Shown here in pieces: positions 38,237 to 51,096 of a stretch of DNA of 64,000 nucleotides (position 1 is its first letter; each line of letters opens with the position of its first letter). The DNA is from Onchocerca lupi. Its lineage: Eukaryota; Nematoda; Chromadorea; Rhabditida; Onchocercidae. Made by a program: the position numbers and the translations under genes. The stretch covers positions 1 through 64,000 of the forward strand of contig JAOVVO010000328.1 of the NCBI GenBank assembly GCA_028564675.1. The letters run 5' to 3'. The notes beneath the pieces were generated by a model, which worked only from the letters and a program-made list of their open reading frames with translations, made no database searches and was not told the origin of the DNA.

Positions 38237-41200
38237 TCACTTTTTCCTTATCATGAATCGTTGTATTGCATTTAGACATTCCGTACTTTGCCAGCGTTGC
38301 ATCAGCAGAGAAATTTCTCGTTCATTTTGTGCGAGGAGTGCCTCACGATGTATGTTTCGGAGTAATTTTTTGTTATAGAACAGTGATTCAGGCGGTAATT
38401 GCGATATCTTTCGTACGTAAGTTTTTGTCTCTTCTCGAAAATTGAGTGACGGCACTACTCGACATACCAGATTTCGCTCAAATGCTTCTTGTGCAGTCAA
38501 TTTTTTATCGAAAATTAAAATTTCTGATGCCTGAAATAATTTAAAAATATAAAATATATGATTTCTATTAAAACTATATCAATTTTACGAGTGGAAGTTT
38601 ATGGTACTGTTATATAGTTGTTTAATAACATAGTCTTCCAGCTATGGCATAATTTGAAATCAGTTTGTATTCATGTTTGCTGTAAAACCATTTATTTATT
38701 GGCTTATTAACTTATTTTTTATGTAACTGCCAACCTTGCTATATCCCATTATCATCGGAAATGTGTATGACGAACAACCTTCCGGAGATTGTCCGAGCGA
38801 TGTGAATGGTGTACTGAAGGTTGCCTTAAATTTTGAAATATTTTTATCTGTAAATTTATATGAGTAATAAATAATCTTGTTATTGAAATAGAAAAGGAAG
38901 AAATTTCTAACAAACCTTATCAGAAGCAATAACTAGATCAAATAAAGGAAGTATAGTAACAGCAATGCCAATTGCAGGACCATTGATGAGTGCGACCAAG
39001 GGTTTTTTATGATTAATATAAGCGGTAACGTAAGACTTCAGTACTTGACCTGCCTCAGAAGCCATCTGAGGTATATCTTCGGGACCATTAATTTTGGTGA
39101 AATTCGACAGGTCGTTACCGCTACAGAAATACTGGCCTGATCCTGTCAATTCGAACTTATAATTTCAGAAACATAATTCTTAGATTTTCGATTAAAATGC
39201 TTGAAGGCTGAGAAATGCTTGGAATCAGAAGTGGTACTATGCTGCAAATAATGTGATAAGAATATTTACCAGTGAACGCAGTAACTGTGGTATCAATCTC
39301 ATTTGCGTAATTCAAGGCATTCGTAATACCGTTATACATCTAAATTTTAATTTTAAATTTGGAACTGTAACTGAAATTAAATCATTAGCATCAATCATTT
39401 TCCTATATCTAATCAATTTTCACATGATATTATATCATGTAACATTTCAAATGCTTTAGTTTCACGCATATCTCTGCATCCAATATCAATTCTAAATTGT
39501 TAGCAGTTTAAATTTGAATAATCCCACAATTATTCACTCAAATATTTGAAAAATATTGAAAATAATTATAGATTATGCAAGAAATTTTCTTTATTTACCT
39601 CATAAGTTAAAGCATTATATTTGTTTGGCCTATTAAGCTTTATCCATAAAATCTTATCTTCAATCATAACATCAAGACCAGGTATAGGTTTCAAACCGTC
39701 GCATGTTGTTGGAGGCAAAACTTCTGCATCTGTTGCAGATAATTTATTGACCATATCGATGTACATTTTTTGTGCTTCATCCTAAATATTTACAATTTTG
39801 CATTTGATAAAGTTGCAAATTCAGCTGTAAGAAGAAGCGAACAGGATGTATAAAATGAACGTAAGAAATGATAAATAGTAAAATTTAATTATTATTCAAA
39901 AAGAAATACCATTGATTTTCCCTTGAATTCCTTCCAAGCATCATATTTCGCTTGTGATGGCGATAACAGTAAAGGTCGTTTGCCTTCAATATCTCCAATC
40001 GTTGCCTTTAAGAAGAAATAATTTCAAGAATATTTCGAAGAAACATCGAAAAAATTTTTATTGCTTCCAAAAAAAATAATATTCTATTAAAGAAAGAATA
40101 ATTTTGATACATTTACTTGTTTATAAAGCCCATAAAGTTTCAGTTTCGTTGATATGTCTTGTTCTTCTGGCAATTGCTTTATCTTCTCAAGAGCTTGTTG
40201 AAATTCTGCATTCCAAGATTTCAATCTGTATTGACGGAAAATTTAGAAATTTAAGCAAAAAATCTGAAGTTCTAAAGTAAAAAAATTGAGGAAGAATTTG
40301 TTGATGGTCTTTCATCAATATTTCGTATATATAAATTATCAATTCAAAAATAACGAATTTCCGAATTTTTTATGCTAATTTATTAACTGAATTTCATCAA
40401 AGAATTTTAAAAATAATACTAATCAAGCTATTTGTTTATGCTAATTACCGAAGATATAAAAATGCAATTTTAAAAATAAAGCACAGTTTATTTGTTTATG
40501 CTAATTACTGGAGATAGAAAAATGCCATTTTTTGCAAGGAATGTCGAAAATTTCTTTTTTTTTTTTCTTTTGTTAAAATATATAGAATTTCAAGGAATTT
40601 CGTAAATTTCTTTTTTTTTTTTTTTTATTTAAATATATAGAATTTCAGCTAGTCCGAAAGTTCTTAAATACGCACCTTATCTATGGAAAAACACGCTCCT
40701 ATTCGAATGCAACGTGATATCAAAATTTTCAAATCAATCAGTGAAAAATTTGAAATGTTGTGTAACAGGTAACAACGAACATTTACATTTTTATCTATTT
40801 AGATGATAAATGATAATGCTCCAAAATGCTTCACATTTTATTGCTTTTTCGTCAAAACATTGAAAAATACTAACTAAATGAAAGAATCGATTAATTTTAA
40901 ACCAAAATATTTTACTCTCTAATTTCTTTCCTCTATCATTTTAACCAAACAGCATTTAGTAAGAATTTTTTCAATTTTTTCAAATATTTTCTTATCTAAT
41001 AGTCAAAAAAACAAATTATTTAAAAAAAAAAGCAACATTTAATAAGGAATATTTCAATTGCAGAAGTTTTGAAATTGGAAAATATATTTCAAGAAAGTTC
41101 TTTTTTCTTTTTCACAACTTATAAGATATGATTAATTGATTAGCACATATCTCGTAATCTGATAATGAACAATGCGTAACGTAGATTTGAAATATTCCAA

Positions 41201-41332
41201 AAAAAAAAAAAAACAAAAATGTATACTTTTTTGTTTTTTCAAAAATCTATCAAAAAATAAAATTAAAAAAGCTTACCGGTAAAAAAATTTCGATGATTGG
41301 AAACGAAATAACAATGACAATGCAAAATTCAT
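38237..41332 (-). CDS. ech-4: ACBP plus enoyl-CoA delta isomerase (ECI2/ECH-4 type)
   Basis: Eight exons join in phase to 374 residues: 41277-41332, 40117-40225, 39910-40005, 39599-39781, 39270-39339, 38916-39142, 38735-38824 and 38237-38530 (stop). Residues ~20-105 are an acyl-CoA-binding domain (LYGLYKQATIGD, AKYDAWKEFKGKS). Residues ~120-374 are an enoyl-CoA hydratase/isomerase fold with YFCSGNDL, INGPAIGI and LGQSPEGCSS. Glu262 in SPEG corresponds to the catalytic Glu of delta3,delta2-enoyl-CoA isomerases, which shift cis/trans-3 double bonds to trans-2 for beta-oxidation of unsaturated fatty acids. The start at 41332 gives MNFALSLLFRFQSSKFFYR, a Ser/Arg/Phe-rich presequence without acids; the open frame extends upstream to 41485 but that part is acidic. 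The C-terminus is FMIRKK, not the peroxisomal SKL type, so mitochondrial location is favoured. Confidence 0.92.
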
Positions 41333-41600
41333 AGGGAAATAATTTCTAAAATGATCGAAAAAACCAAATGTATTGATCGTAATGTTATTCAAAATGTTCA
41401 TCCACAATTCATTCGGTACAAAGTTCATCAATTGTTCCGGTGATATTATAGACAAAGAAATGCTACGAACATTATCATCAATCAATTTATTGCAAAATTT
41501 TGTCGAGAGATTACTAACGACAATAGAAAGATGAATCGCTAGAAATTATCAGTTAATTGTTAATTAAGATTTATTGTCGATTGAAATGAAATCATCCTTA

Positions 41601-41637
<37 letters not shown>

Positions 41638-42686
41638 CATTTTATCACTATTTGAAGTGGCAATGATTAGACATTAATAGCTCGAAATAAGCCTGGACCA
41701 TCATTTGTTGGACTAGTTTAGAGCAATTTGGCTTCAAATCACATTTGGCTTAATAAAATGAACGTATATACGATGGCTTTTGTCTATTGTCCAGTAATCT
41801 TCTATATGTTTATTTTAATTCTTTTAATTAAATAATTCAAATATTTGAACTTGATAATATAATGAGAAATCAGTGTTCTCGCAGTAAAAAATTATGCTTG
41901 ATCATTCAATTTTAATAGAATTATATTCAACTATTGAAGTCCTTATAAATGGAATATTTGAGGTAATAACGAATATTCCAACCAAAAACTTATCTGATAT
42001 AGCATCTACAATTTACATATATTCAAACTTATTGGAAATACTATGTTGGATTAATTTGCATATATCAATATCAATAAAGAGAAGAAAAAATATCATCTTA
42101 CCTAATGTTAATTTTTTTAACATGAAAATTCAGAATATGAAGGAAGATTGCTATGATAAATTCAGTTTCATAAACAAATTTTATTATTCACAAAAACATA
42201 TCGCTTCACAAGAGATCAAAAAACTTTCAATACAGAAACGTAGGAAAACAAAGCCAGGGAATTTATAACCGTATAACAAACAAAAAATTCTTTCGATTCT
42301 TTTTCAACTGAATTTAATCTGAAATATATCTTAATATATTTACAAAACAACCTTAATCATAAAAAAATATAAGAGCACTATTCACAGAGAGAAATTACTC
42401 GCAAAATTTCTAGATTAAAATCATTAAATATTCACAAAGTAACGCGAAGTACAACAGATAATGAAAAAACGAAATATAATAAGGAAATGCAATTCATTAA
42501 TAAAACACACGAAACTGGACAAACAGATTAACATAACGATTGAAACACTTTTACATGAAGTAAATAGCAATTTAAATTTAATCTGGAATACATTCTAATA
42601 TTATTACAAAATGATCTTTGTCATTAAAAAAGCGTTAGAGCATTGCTCACAAAACCGAAAGAAACTACTTTTCTGTAAAATTGGAC
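41333..42686. other. intergenic, ECI2-like / REC8-like
   Basis: This 1.35-kb stretch lies between the start of the ECI2-like gene and the stop of the REC8-like gene, both on the minus strand. It contains a 33-A homopolymer (41603-41635) and a 124-codon plus-strand open frame (41894-42268) with no recognisable domain. The spacing is larger than typical for a nematode operon, so separate promoters are assumed. Confidence 0.45.
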
Positions 42687-45600
42687 TCATGGGAGGCGGA
42701 TGACAATTTCGCCAAAGTTCTCCTCTTGTTTAACCTCAACTTTTTGTTTCGCCAGTAGCTCTAAAATTGTCATTATTTTGCAGAGAGAGAAAATATAAAA
42801 GAAAGCTTTCGATTTCTAATACTATTGTCAAAAATTAATCTGTAAGTAACATAGGATAAAGTTATGACATTGTCTTCGGAATAGTATCATTAATTATTCC
42901 GCATCACTCGAAAAATTTGGTAATTAGCTAAATTAGTAAAGCAGAACAAAAAAAAAAAAAAAAAAAAACCAAAAAAAAAAGAAATAAAAAAAAAAAAAAA
43001 AAAAAAAAAGGGTTAAATGTAGCTTCCAATTTCTACTTTTAGTAAATAAAATTTGAATTCAGGAAGTCCATGGAATTCAAGATGTACCGCAGAATAATAA
43101 TAAAAAACATGAATGCAATGAATTTCAGAAAAGTATAAAAATAAAACTAATTGATTGCCAAAGGCAGTAGTTTCTCTACAGAATAGTTATGACAAAAAAA
43201 TATCAATAGACGTGTTATGAGAGCAATTTTATACAAAGAATTCCTAAGTTCATGCATTAATAAAAGTATAAGAAGAAAAGATACCCCAAAAAATCATCGG
43301 TCTTTTGTGTTTGATAGTATACTGGAACGGAACTGTCTCCTGTTTCCACCGTACTTCCTACTTTATTAACTTTTAACTGAAATCGATCCTGCACCACTGA
43401 GATCTTTTGAATCTTTTTCTGATACTGAGAGCCTTGGCGCATTTCATACTCAGGATATCCTTCATCTATTTTAAAACAAAAATTAATTGCTGCTTTTGAA
43501 ATTCACAAATACTTCAACTTTAAGTTTTTGAATTTTAATAATAATTGCAATGTAACATAAGTCCATAACCGGCAGATATGATTTATAAAATTTTGGAAAA
43601 ACATACCAACGAGAAAATTTTCAGTGCTACTTTCCAGTCTCGTTGCACGTAGTTCGGATTCTGCAAAAAAGTGAAGAAAAAGAAACGACCATTTTATCAC
43701 AGATTTGGACCAGATGAATTCGTCACACTTTTATCACAAATTATGATTTTAACAAAGAATCATTACTTACCAATCGCCAAGTTCGAAAATAGGTCCGTGA
43801 CTCGAGCTTTTTCCGCCGATAAAATCAAGCTATCATCCCCAAGCTGGAATCGAAAATAATGATATTTGATTATAAAATTGGTAGCTGGAATATTTGGGAT
43901 ATTTATACTGAAATCGAATAAAAAATTAAATTTTGATTATTAAAAGAAATCCAATTATGAAATTCAACTTTTTCCTCTTCAGGTACTTTTGACATATTTA
44001 TATACAGATTGAATAAAAAGTCAAATTTCGATCCTTAAAACAAATCCAATTATAAAATTTAACTTTTCTCTTTTCAGGTACTTCATTCAGATGAGAATGC
44101 TATAGTTTATCAGTAACTGTGATCAATTTGAGCCACATTTAGTAATGTGAAAGTAGTGATGGTTAGAATGTCAAATGCAATAGGATGTTTGTTTCAGAAG
44201 CTGTAAACATGCAAAGAAGGAATCACTAAAGACTGAGGAATGGAATATTTGATGATCAGGATTCATTAATTTTAGGAACAAATGAATTAATTAAAATATC
44301 TCGACAATTATAAAATGGAGAGCGTCATTTCAATAAGATTATAAAAGAATATATGAAAATGACTGAGCAATCCTAGGAAGCTTAGTAATTGACAGCTATG
44401 CACTAAAACTCGCAATCCTTTTTTTCCTTCTTTATTTTTGAATTCCTACCGCTTGTAATGGATCCTCTCCAGCAGTTCTTTCAAAAATAGAAGCCACGGA
44501 TATTTTCATTTTCTCATCAAACTGTCGACTATCCCTAAAGGCAATTGGCAATTCTCCATCTGATCTAAGCTGTGATGAGGGATCGGCGGTACGCTGAAAT
44601 AATCCGACACTAAAATAATTTATGTGCAATATATGGAGTCAGTAAATAGAAATATAAAATCTAATTCTGAACAAAATATAACAAGCAAAATCTTTAAAAT
44701 TATTTGAATATGTCAAAAAATAACAGAAGCTCCCAAAATATCCATCTTTGACACATTACAATTCAAATAAAAAAATTACGGAAGTAGAATAAGAAAGGAT
44801 TCCACAAAAACTCTGGCAAGAAGGTATTTATTTAATTCGATGAAAAAGTGCTATATTAAATATAAATAGAAATATTAGTAATCAAAATCGAATATCAGAT
44901 CTAATAAAAAAAATATAGAAATTGTATAATTAAGCATTGCTACATACTGTGCTACCAAAAGGTGCTGTAGAAACGGTATTTCGTCGTTCTTGTTCAATAT
45001 CTTCAATTATTGGTGTAACAATCTGTCGTTCCAGATCTTGCAATTTGCTTTTCGCGGATCCATGTGACGTAGATTCGGTTGATGTCTCTCTTTTCATTAA
45101 AGAACGTTGCAACATTCGTATTGGCGGTGCTTGCATCGGTTCTAATTGCATTGCCTCTTCATATTGAAGTGGCGGTTCATCATATTCCGGTGCTGCGATC
45201 CAAGCATCCAAATTCGACATGGGATTTTTTGAGAATTCTGCAACGGATACCTATCAATGGAAGATTAGATGTTCCTGAAGATTCTCATAAAAAAAATTTT
45301 TCAAATTTCGCTTATTCTATCTAAATTCAACGTTGAATTCCATTTTTCTCTTACATATGATTTCTCACGTATTTCAATATTCGGTTAACATATTTCAAGA
45401 AACGGTTTACATCAACAGAGTGAACGATCAGAAAAGGAAGTACCAGTTAAAAATGGAACAAGCAGTTAAATGAATGTAAAATTAAAGAGAGCCTTATCGA
45501 ACTGAAATAGCAAAATGAAAAATTCAAATTTCACCGCGCAATGTCATTGGGCGAACATCAAATAAATCTTGAACTGTTACCGTCCCATGTTTTGATAGTT

Positions 45601-48600
45601 GAGGAATCATTTCATCACGTGTATGTAGCAAATCATGACTGCTATCGATCTGGGCTTGAAGCTGTGCCTGAAATATTTGAAAAATAGTTTAACTTGAGAT
45701 AAATTTGCAATGTTGATGAAAAAAAAATAACAAATATTGGTAAAAAATAAGTAGAAGACTTACCTTATTGAACATAGTTATTTCATCAATTATAATACCA
45801 TGCTTGCGGCGTTTCTTCTTTGGAATTAGTATCTGCGAATCGTGCACTTCACTCAATTCAAGTATCTGAAAAAAATGGTCAAAAAGTTGTCGAGTTTAGA
45901 ATTCTGTAAATCTTTCTGCCCCGGAAAATAGTATCATATTTCAAAATATGTAATATTTGCTTTTTTTGGTGTTCAAAATAATGGGTGAGATTCTGGATAG
46001 GGAAAGCTAAAATTGAAATATTGATTTATCTATAAATTAAGTCATTCAAACAAAAAAGAAAGCACAAGCATAATAAAAATTCACTGATAAATATGTTGGA
46101 TGCTTAGTTTCTGGTTCTCGTAGGGTTTCATCAGATCCCAAATCATACTGTCGCTCCTTACGTATCTCGCTTTCATCGCTTACTTCCATCATTTCAAATA
46201 CCTGTTCCTGCTGTAATCAATAAAAACAATAATTTTAGAGCATGAGCAAATTCTTTTTTAAAAAGTTCTTTCCCTTTTATCGAGAGCTAATAGAGAAAAG
46301 AATTTCGTACGAAAACTTTCCATTTTTTTTGCAACAATTATCTCTAATCTGCTGATCTATTGGTTTGAGTTTTTTTTTTGGCATAAAGAACTTTTACTTA
46401 CATGTGTCATTTTGGCAACATTCGTATTAGTCACCAATACTTCAGGAACTACATTCATAATGTATTCTTTGGATCCATTTGTGCTTCCTGATTTGCTTTC
46501 AATAACATGTTCGGTATCTTCTTTGAAAAGAGCTTCCCTGATAAATAAATTGAATTCAGCAGTTAAAAAGAAATTTACTGAACTATTTTACTGACCATGG
46601 CTGAAAATTAAAAAACAATTGCATAGTAGAAATTCATTCCTTTATCTGGAAGAAAGAATAAAAAATAAATTGATCGCTTAATTCTTATTCATTCTGCTGG
46701 ATTCAGAATTTCCGAATATTCTTGTTCTTAATTATAGATGAAGTTTTTAGCAAAAAAAGCAAGTTAATTCTTTTTTATTACATTTGTTGAGCTTCGGCTG
46801 CCGTCAGTGGTCCAAAATCATCATTAAACATAGTATCAATTTCTGGGAGTGGTATATCTTCACGTAAAGTAATTGCATCGTAATCCAACACAACCTTTAG
46901 ATGATCACTTTCCTTTAAAATATGGTCATTTAAAATGAAATAAAAAAGAATCCAAATATGCAAAATCATTAGAAATTAAATAAATCTAATGAGAAAGTAG
47001 TACAAATAATTGTTTTTCAGCATAATATCGCAAAGATCACTGGAATTGAAAAATGTCTTCTCATCACATTGGAATGAATATCACACAGTAGAGGCAAAGT
47101 TTAATTTGATCTTTCTAACATTCAGTAATTATCAGAAAGGAAGTTCAAAAAATGGAAGAAATCTTTACAATAGTCTCAAATGAAGAATTCAGCATAAGTT
47201 CAGTATAATCGCTTCGTTTTGCTACGCGTTTCTTTCTATCTTTTTTAGCTTTTATGGAGGATCTGTAATGGTTCAAAGTTTACTTTGCTATTAAAGAGTA
47301 AAAAGAGAAAAAAATAACTTTAATTATACTCTGCTTTTCTAATAATGATAGTGAGCTCGGCAACATTACCATACATCCCCATGCAAAAATAAGAGTATTA
47401 TATAAAATGCAAAAAAAGAGTTGATTTAATCATTTAACCCCATTTCATAAATATAAAAGACTGATAATACGGATCTGATCGGAAATAAAAAAAGTAAGAT
47501 GTGAAATTTATTTAAAGGAAAAAAAAAAAGTACTCGTTTTTTTCTTCATCCTGAAAACGTCGTATGATCGGAATAAACATCTCCATGTCTCCTAAACCAT
47601 AAATATTCAAAAATCTGTGGCATTCTTCAAACATGTTTGTATTCCCTTTTACTCGAAAAAATGAACTTCCCAAAAACCGAATTGCATAAACTTACTACAT
47701 AGAATGTCACCTCGTTTTTGCACGATAAGCACAATGCCATAAGAAAGTTGCGCAAGCAAATAGAGAGAAAACTTAATTTCGCCTGATTTACCGTTTGGTA
47801 TTTTTCCGAGCAGAAGTTCGCTGAAAAATCAGGCATTTACGGCTTATCCACAAAATCGCTTGGATCGTTTAGTTCTTTAACACATGCATTTTTCATTTTT
47901 CTCTTTAACACATGCATTTTTCATTTTTACTATAAGGATAATATAGTTACATAAATAAAATTATGTAATATCATGAACTTATAATATCATGAACTTAAAA
48001 TATTTCTAAATTTAAACAAAAGAATTATAAATACTACACAGATAACTGGTAAAAAAAAATGGAAGATCACAAACTAACCAAGCTCTTTTCACATTCACTT
48101 CCAAAATAACCTTACGTGATGGTCTCCATTTCTCATCAAAAACAATTCGCCTGGAAACATAAAAAATTAATAATTTAAAAGTATTTTTGAAAGAAAAGAA
48201 AGAATTGATAAAATCATAATTTCATACTATCCACTGATATTGATCAAATACTACAAGAAATTTCTTTTTTCTTTTTGCTAAATGCGTACTTTTTGAGAAA
48301 AATAATTGATAAGAAGTGGTCGGGAAAAAAGAATATAGATTAGGTCTCAATTGTTCTCATTAGCTTTCATAGCACGTCATCTTGGCAATCAGTAATTATC
48401 TTTTTTCAAAAAAAAACTAAATTAGTCAGGTAATATTTGATCGATTACTCTAAATTAATTTTATTTATGACTACAAATATTATGGTTTCTAGAAATAAAA
48501 TTAGCTTTTAATACCATTCATTACATGCAAGCCAAAAATTTAATAATATTGTGATATCCTGCCATAAAATATTTGGAAGAACTATGATTCACAAAATGAC

Positions 48601-48660
48601 CAACCAAATGGTAGCCAATGGTTCATACCTTCTCATCAATAGAGAAGGTATGAAAAACAT
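42687..48660 (-). CDS. rec-8: REC8-type meiotic cohesin kleisin
   Basis: About sixteen exons: 48605-48660, 48079-48150, 47696-47820, 47534-47624, 47169-47262, 46782-46912, 46402-46537, 46085-46210, 45764-45865, 45535-45667, 44948-45237, 44450-44593, 43771-43843, 43607-43660, 43285-43465 and 42687-42815 (stop), about 645 residues. The N-terminus (MFFIPSLLMRRYEPLATIW, then ILEVNVKRACELL and FSLYLLAQLSYGIVLI) matches the SMC3-binding kleisin head, closer to REC8 than RAD21. The C-terminus (AFFYIF ... ILELLAKQKVEVKQEENFGE) is the SMC1-binding winged helix with the REC8-type VKQE. Between them are acidic linkers, PKKKRRKHG (likely nuclear signal) and EQER, a possible separase site of the E-x-x-R form. 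REC8 closes the cohesin ring in meiosis. Joins 1-15 are in phase; the last join as drawn is not (see findings). Confidence 0.85.
42951..43010. repeat. interrupted poly(A) tract in REC8-like intron
   Basis: Nearly 60 bases of A broken by CC, G and T. It lies in the last intron of the REC8-like gene, between exons 43285-43465 and 42687-42815. Assembly length is uncertain here, which matters because the adjacent splice join is out of phase. Confidence 0.85.
48622..48654. promoter_or_regulatory. rec-8: 13-bp stem overlapping REC8-like start region
   Basis: TTCATACCTTCTC (48622-48634) and GAGAAGGTATGAA (48642-48654) are exact reverse complements with a 7-base loop. On the minus-strand mRNA the stem begins a few bases after the AUG at 48660 and lies entirely within codons 3-13. 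A perfect 13-bp stem so close to the start codon could slow initiation. It may also be a coincidence of coding sequence. Confidence 0.5.
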
Positions 48661-49894
48661 TTCCAATCTCCGAGATATCTGATGATTTATTCTAAATAAT
48701 GCGCAAAATATCTTTTCGTAGATTTGCTAATAACTGCACCTAAAAATTAATTTTGTAGTCAAATGTATACTTGCTTAAGTCCTGAATATTATGCGGCAAA
48801 TAGTTTACGAATACGTAGTAAGCATATGAAGAAATGATATGCAAAGTAGCTTCCGAATATGTCGAAATCATGAAGAAACGATATGGTAAATAATAGATGA
48901 ATGTGTTAAGGACATGAAGAAACGATTTTTGCGAGTAGTTTACAAATATGTGAGGACATGAAAAAAGTTTAGCAAGCAGTTTAAGAATACGTAAGGAGTT
49001 TAAGAATACATAGTAATAACGGTATATTTCGTGAAAAATGCATTTAGACTTTATTAAATAATTATTTTGGATTACGATAGTTTTACAGAAGTGAAACGAA
49101 AAAAAATAGAAAACAAAGTAATAAAACTTGATATACAAAATATTGATCAATTAAAATAAATGAAGTGTCACATGATGAAGACGAACTGATGTAATTTAAG
49201 ATGAATTTAGCGCATAATTAACTCAAAATTAGTTTGAAATGAAAAATGACATAGTTCAAGATGATGAACTTCACCTTATTTCATTCTTTTTCAATGATAT
49301 GATAGCATATTTTACACAGTAATTATAAATCCGAAAATCAATATAATCCATCGTTATTCTAAATTTATCTTTTACAAAATCTGCAAAAAAATTTATGTAT
49401 TTCTCTATAAATTATTATAAAGATATATGCATACATATAAATTTCAAGAATTCGAAAGAAAAAAAATTTAATTCAATCGTTAATTTTGAAAAATTTGTAA
49501 TGAATTTGAATGGATTGAATTTAATTAAATCTATTCAAATTAAATGAAAGGAATCGAATAAGAATCGATTGTAAGGAATATATTTTATTATTCTAATACC
49601 AAAAAGCACGTAGTCAGAAAAGAATGAATAATACTGACTGATTGTATCCATCCTCCTCAGTTAGCATTTATCAATTCATCCGTTTACCAAATTTCGCAAC
49701 GTATTATCTTAAGAATCCACCTCAATTCCGTCTAGCCAATCAAATATTTCGACCGTAATCCTCTTGTACTACGGTTTACAGTAACAAAGGATAAGAAGCG
49801 GAAGAATATTGGTACCACGAAAAGTTGACGCAATCTATGGAAAACAAAGAGAGTTGCATGGATGGAATAAAATCTTTTTTCAATAATGCCATCA

Positions 49895-50250
49895 GCCGTG
49901 GTACTGTATCAAAAGCGAAAGTTACCCATCGTACTGTATTAAAAGCGCAGATTCTACGTCGTCCTATGTTAGAAATGCAGATTACTCGTTGTACTGTATT
50001 AAAAGATCGAACTACTCGCTGTGTATATGAAAAGATTAATCATCATATTGTATTAAAGGTTGCCTATCGTACTGTATCAAAACTTCAAATTACTCATTGT
50101 TTGTTTGAAAAACATCGTACTGTATTAGAAGCGCAAATTACCTGTTGTGTATATTACAAATGCTATGCATTGTCCTGCGTTAATAGCTGCAGGTTATCTG
50201 TTGTATATTTTAAAAATGTAGGGTTAACTATCGTATTGTGTTAAAAGCGC
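49895..50250 (+). repeat. degenerate 30-bp minisatellite in an open frame
   Basis: Around ten diverged copies of a unit like CGTACTGTATTAAAAGCGCA plus about ten further bases run head to tail. An isolated related copy lies near 50421. Because the period is 30 bp, the array encodes a ten-residue repeat (HRTVLKAQIL, RRPMLEMQIT, RCTVLKDRTT and so on) inside a 139-codon frame, 49825-50244. Some units have lost or gained bases in multiples of three. No homology or splice partner is evident, so coding status is open. Confidence 0.7.
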
Positions 50251-50838
50251 CAATTAATCTTTGTCCTATTAATAAGGAAACTGTTTTAATTTTCCAAAAA
50301 ATAATGTCTAAACATGAGATAATTGACGTGAAAAAAATGTTGCGAAGATTTGATTCGGCGAAATTTGGTAAAAATGATCAGCTAGATCAGCTGTCGAAGC
50401 ATGTAAATTTATCATAGTCCATCGTATTACAAGCGCAAGTTACACAAGTTATCAGTGAATTTTAGAACTTATTACAAAATGTTATAATTATCCTGGTTAA
50501 TTAGTAAAATTAGTTGCTGAAATGAGCTGAAAGTAGTTGTTAAGAGCAACTTTATATCTGTTAGAGAAGTTGAAATCAATCGATGATCTAGACTATTTCT
50601 TTTGATCAATCAATTCATATGTAAAAATGATCCTTTGATTGTATTGCTCTGAAAAATCAGTAAAATCAATAATTTGTACTTGAAATATTTCTAGCAGAAA
50701 GAATACTCTTGAATAAATGCATCAAGCATACATTTGCAGTATTTTTCCAATCCGATTATCCGGTGATAAACTTTTTTATTTCTTTCAGATGTAAATTAGT
50801 AAAGCAAAGGCCGATTCACGGACGCCTAAAATAACACT

Positions 50839-51096
50839 GTGATTATGATCTCAATCAGTTACGGTAACATATCACAGTTCATTTTAGGTGATCGGAAATC
50901 CAGCATGCATGGACTTACCAGATATATAAAATATAAGCAAAAAAGGAAGAGAAAAGGAGAGATAAATCCAAAATTTGACTCATTGGTAAAGGAAATTCTC
51001 GGAAGTGAAGAAAACAAATCGCGGATTCCCGGGAGGACAAATATAAGAGAAATCAGGGAAATTCTCCAACACAATTTATCATCCGCTTCAACATAA
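50839..51096 (+). other. possible small ORF, Lys/Arg-rich, unassigned
   Basis: An 85-codon open frame with a strongly basic middle (KQKRKRKGE) and mixed, less AT-biased codons in its second half (LGSEENKSRIPGRTNIREIR). I recognise no family. A diverged, frame-broken copy of its central part lies about 450 bp downstream (51385-51505), which suggests an old repeated element rather than a single-copy gene. No splice sites clearly link it to a neighbour. Confidence 0.25.

Noticed and set aside
41894..42268. 124-codon plus-strand ORF between the ECI2-like and REC8-like genes
   Set aside because: Ile/Asn/Lys/Tyr-rich composition is what AT-rich non-coding DNA gives; no domain, signal peptide or splice partner was recognised. 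RNA data could reverse this.
44937..45324. Plus-strand ORFs of 76 and 81 codons
   Set aside because: They lie antisense to exon 11 of the REC8-like gene and are shadows of its reading frame.
48740..49150. 136-codon minus-strand ORF just upstream of the REC8-like start
   Set aside because: Dominated by Phe, Tyr, Ile and Leu with no family resemblance; it does not join in phase to the REC8-like gene, whose first exon at 48605-48660 is convincing.
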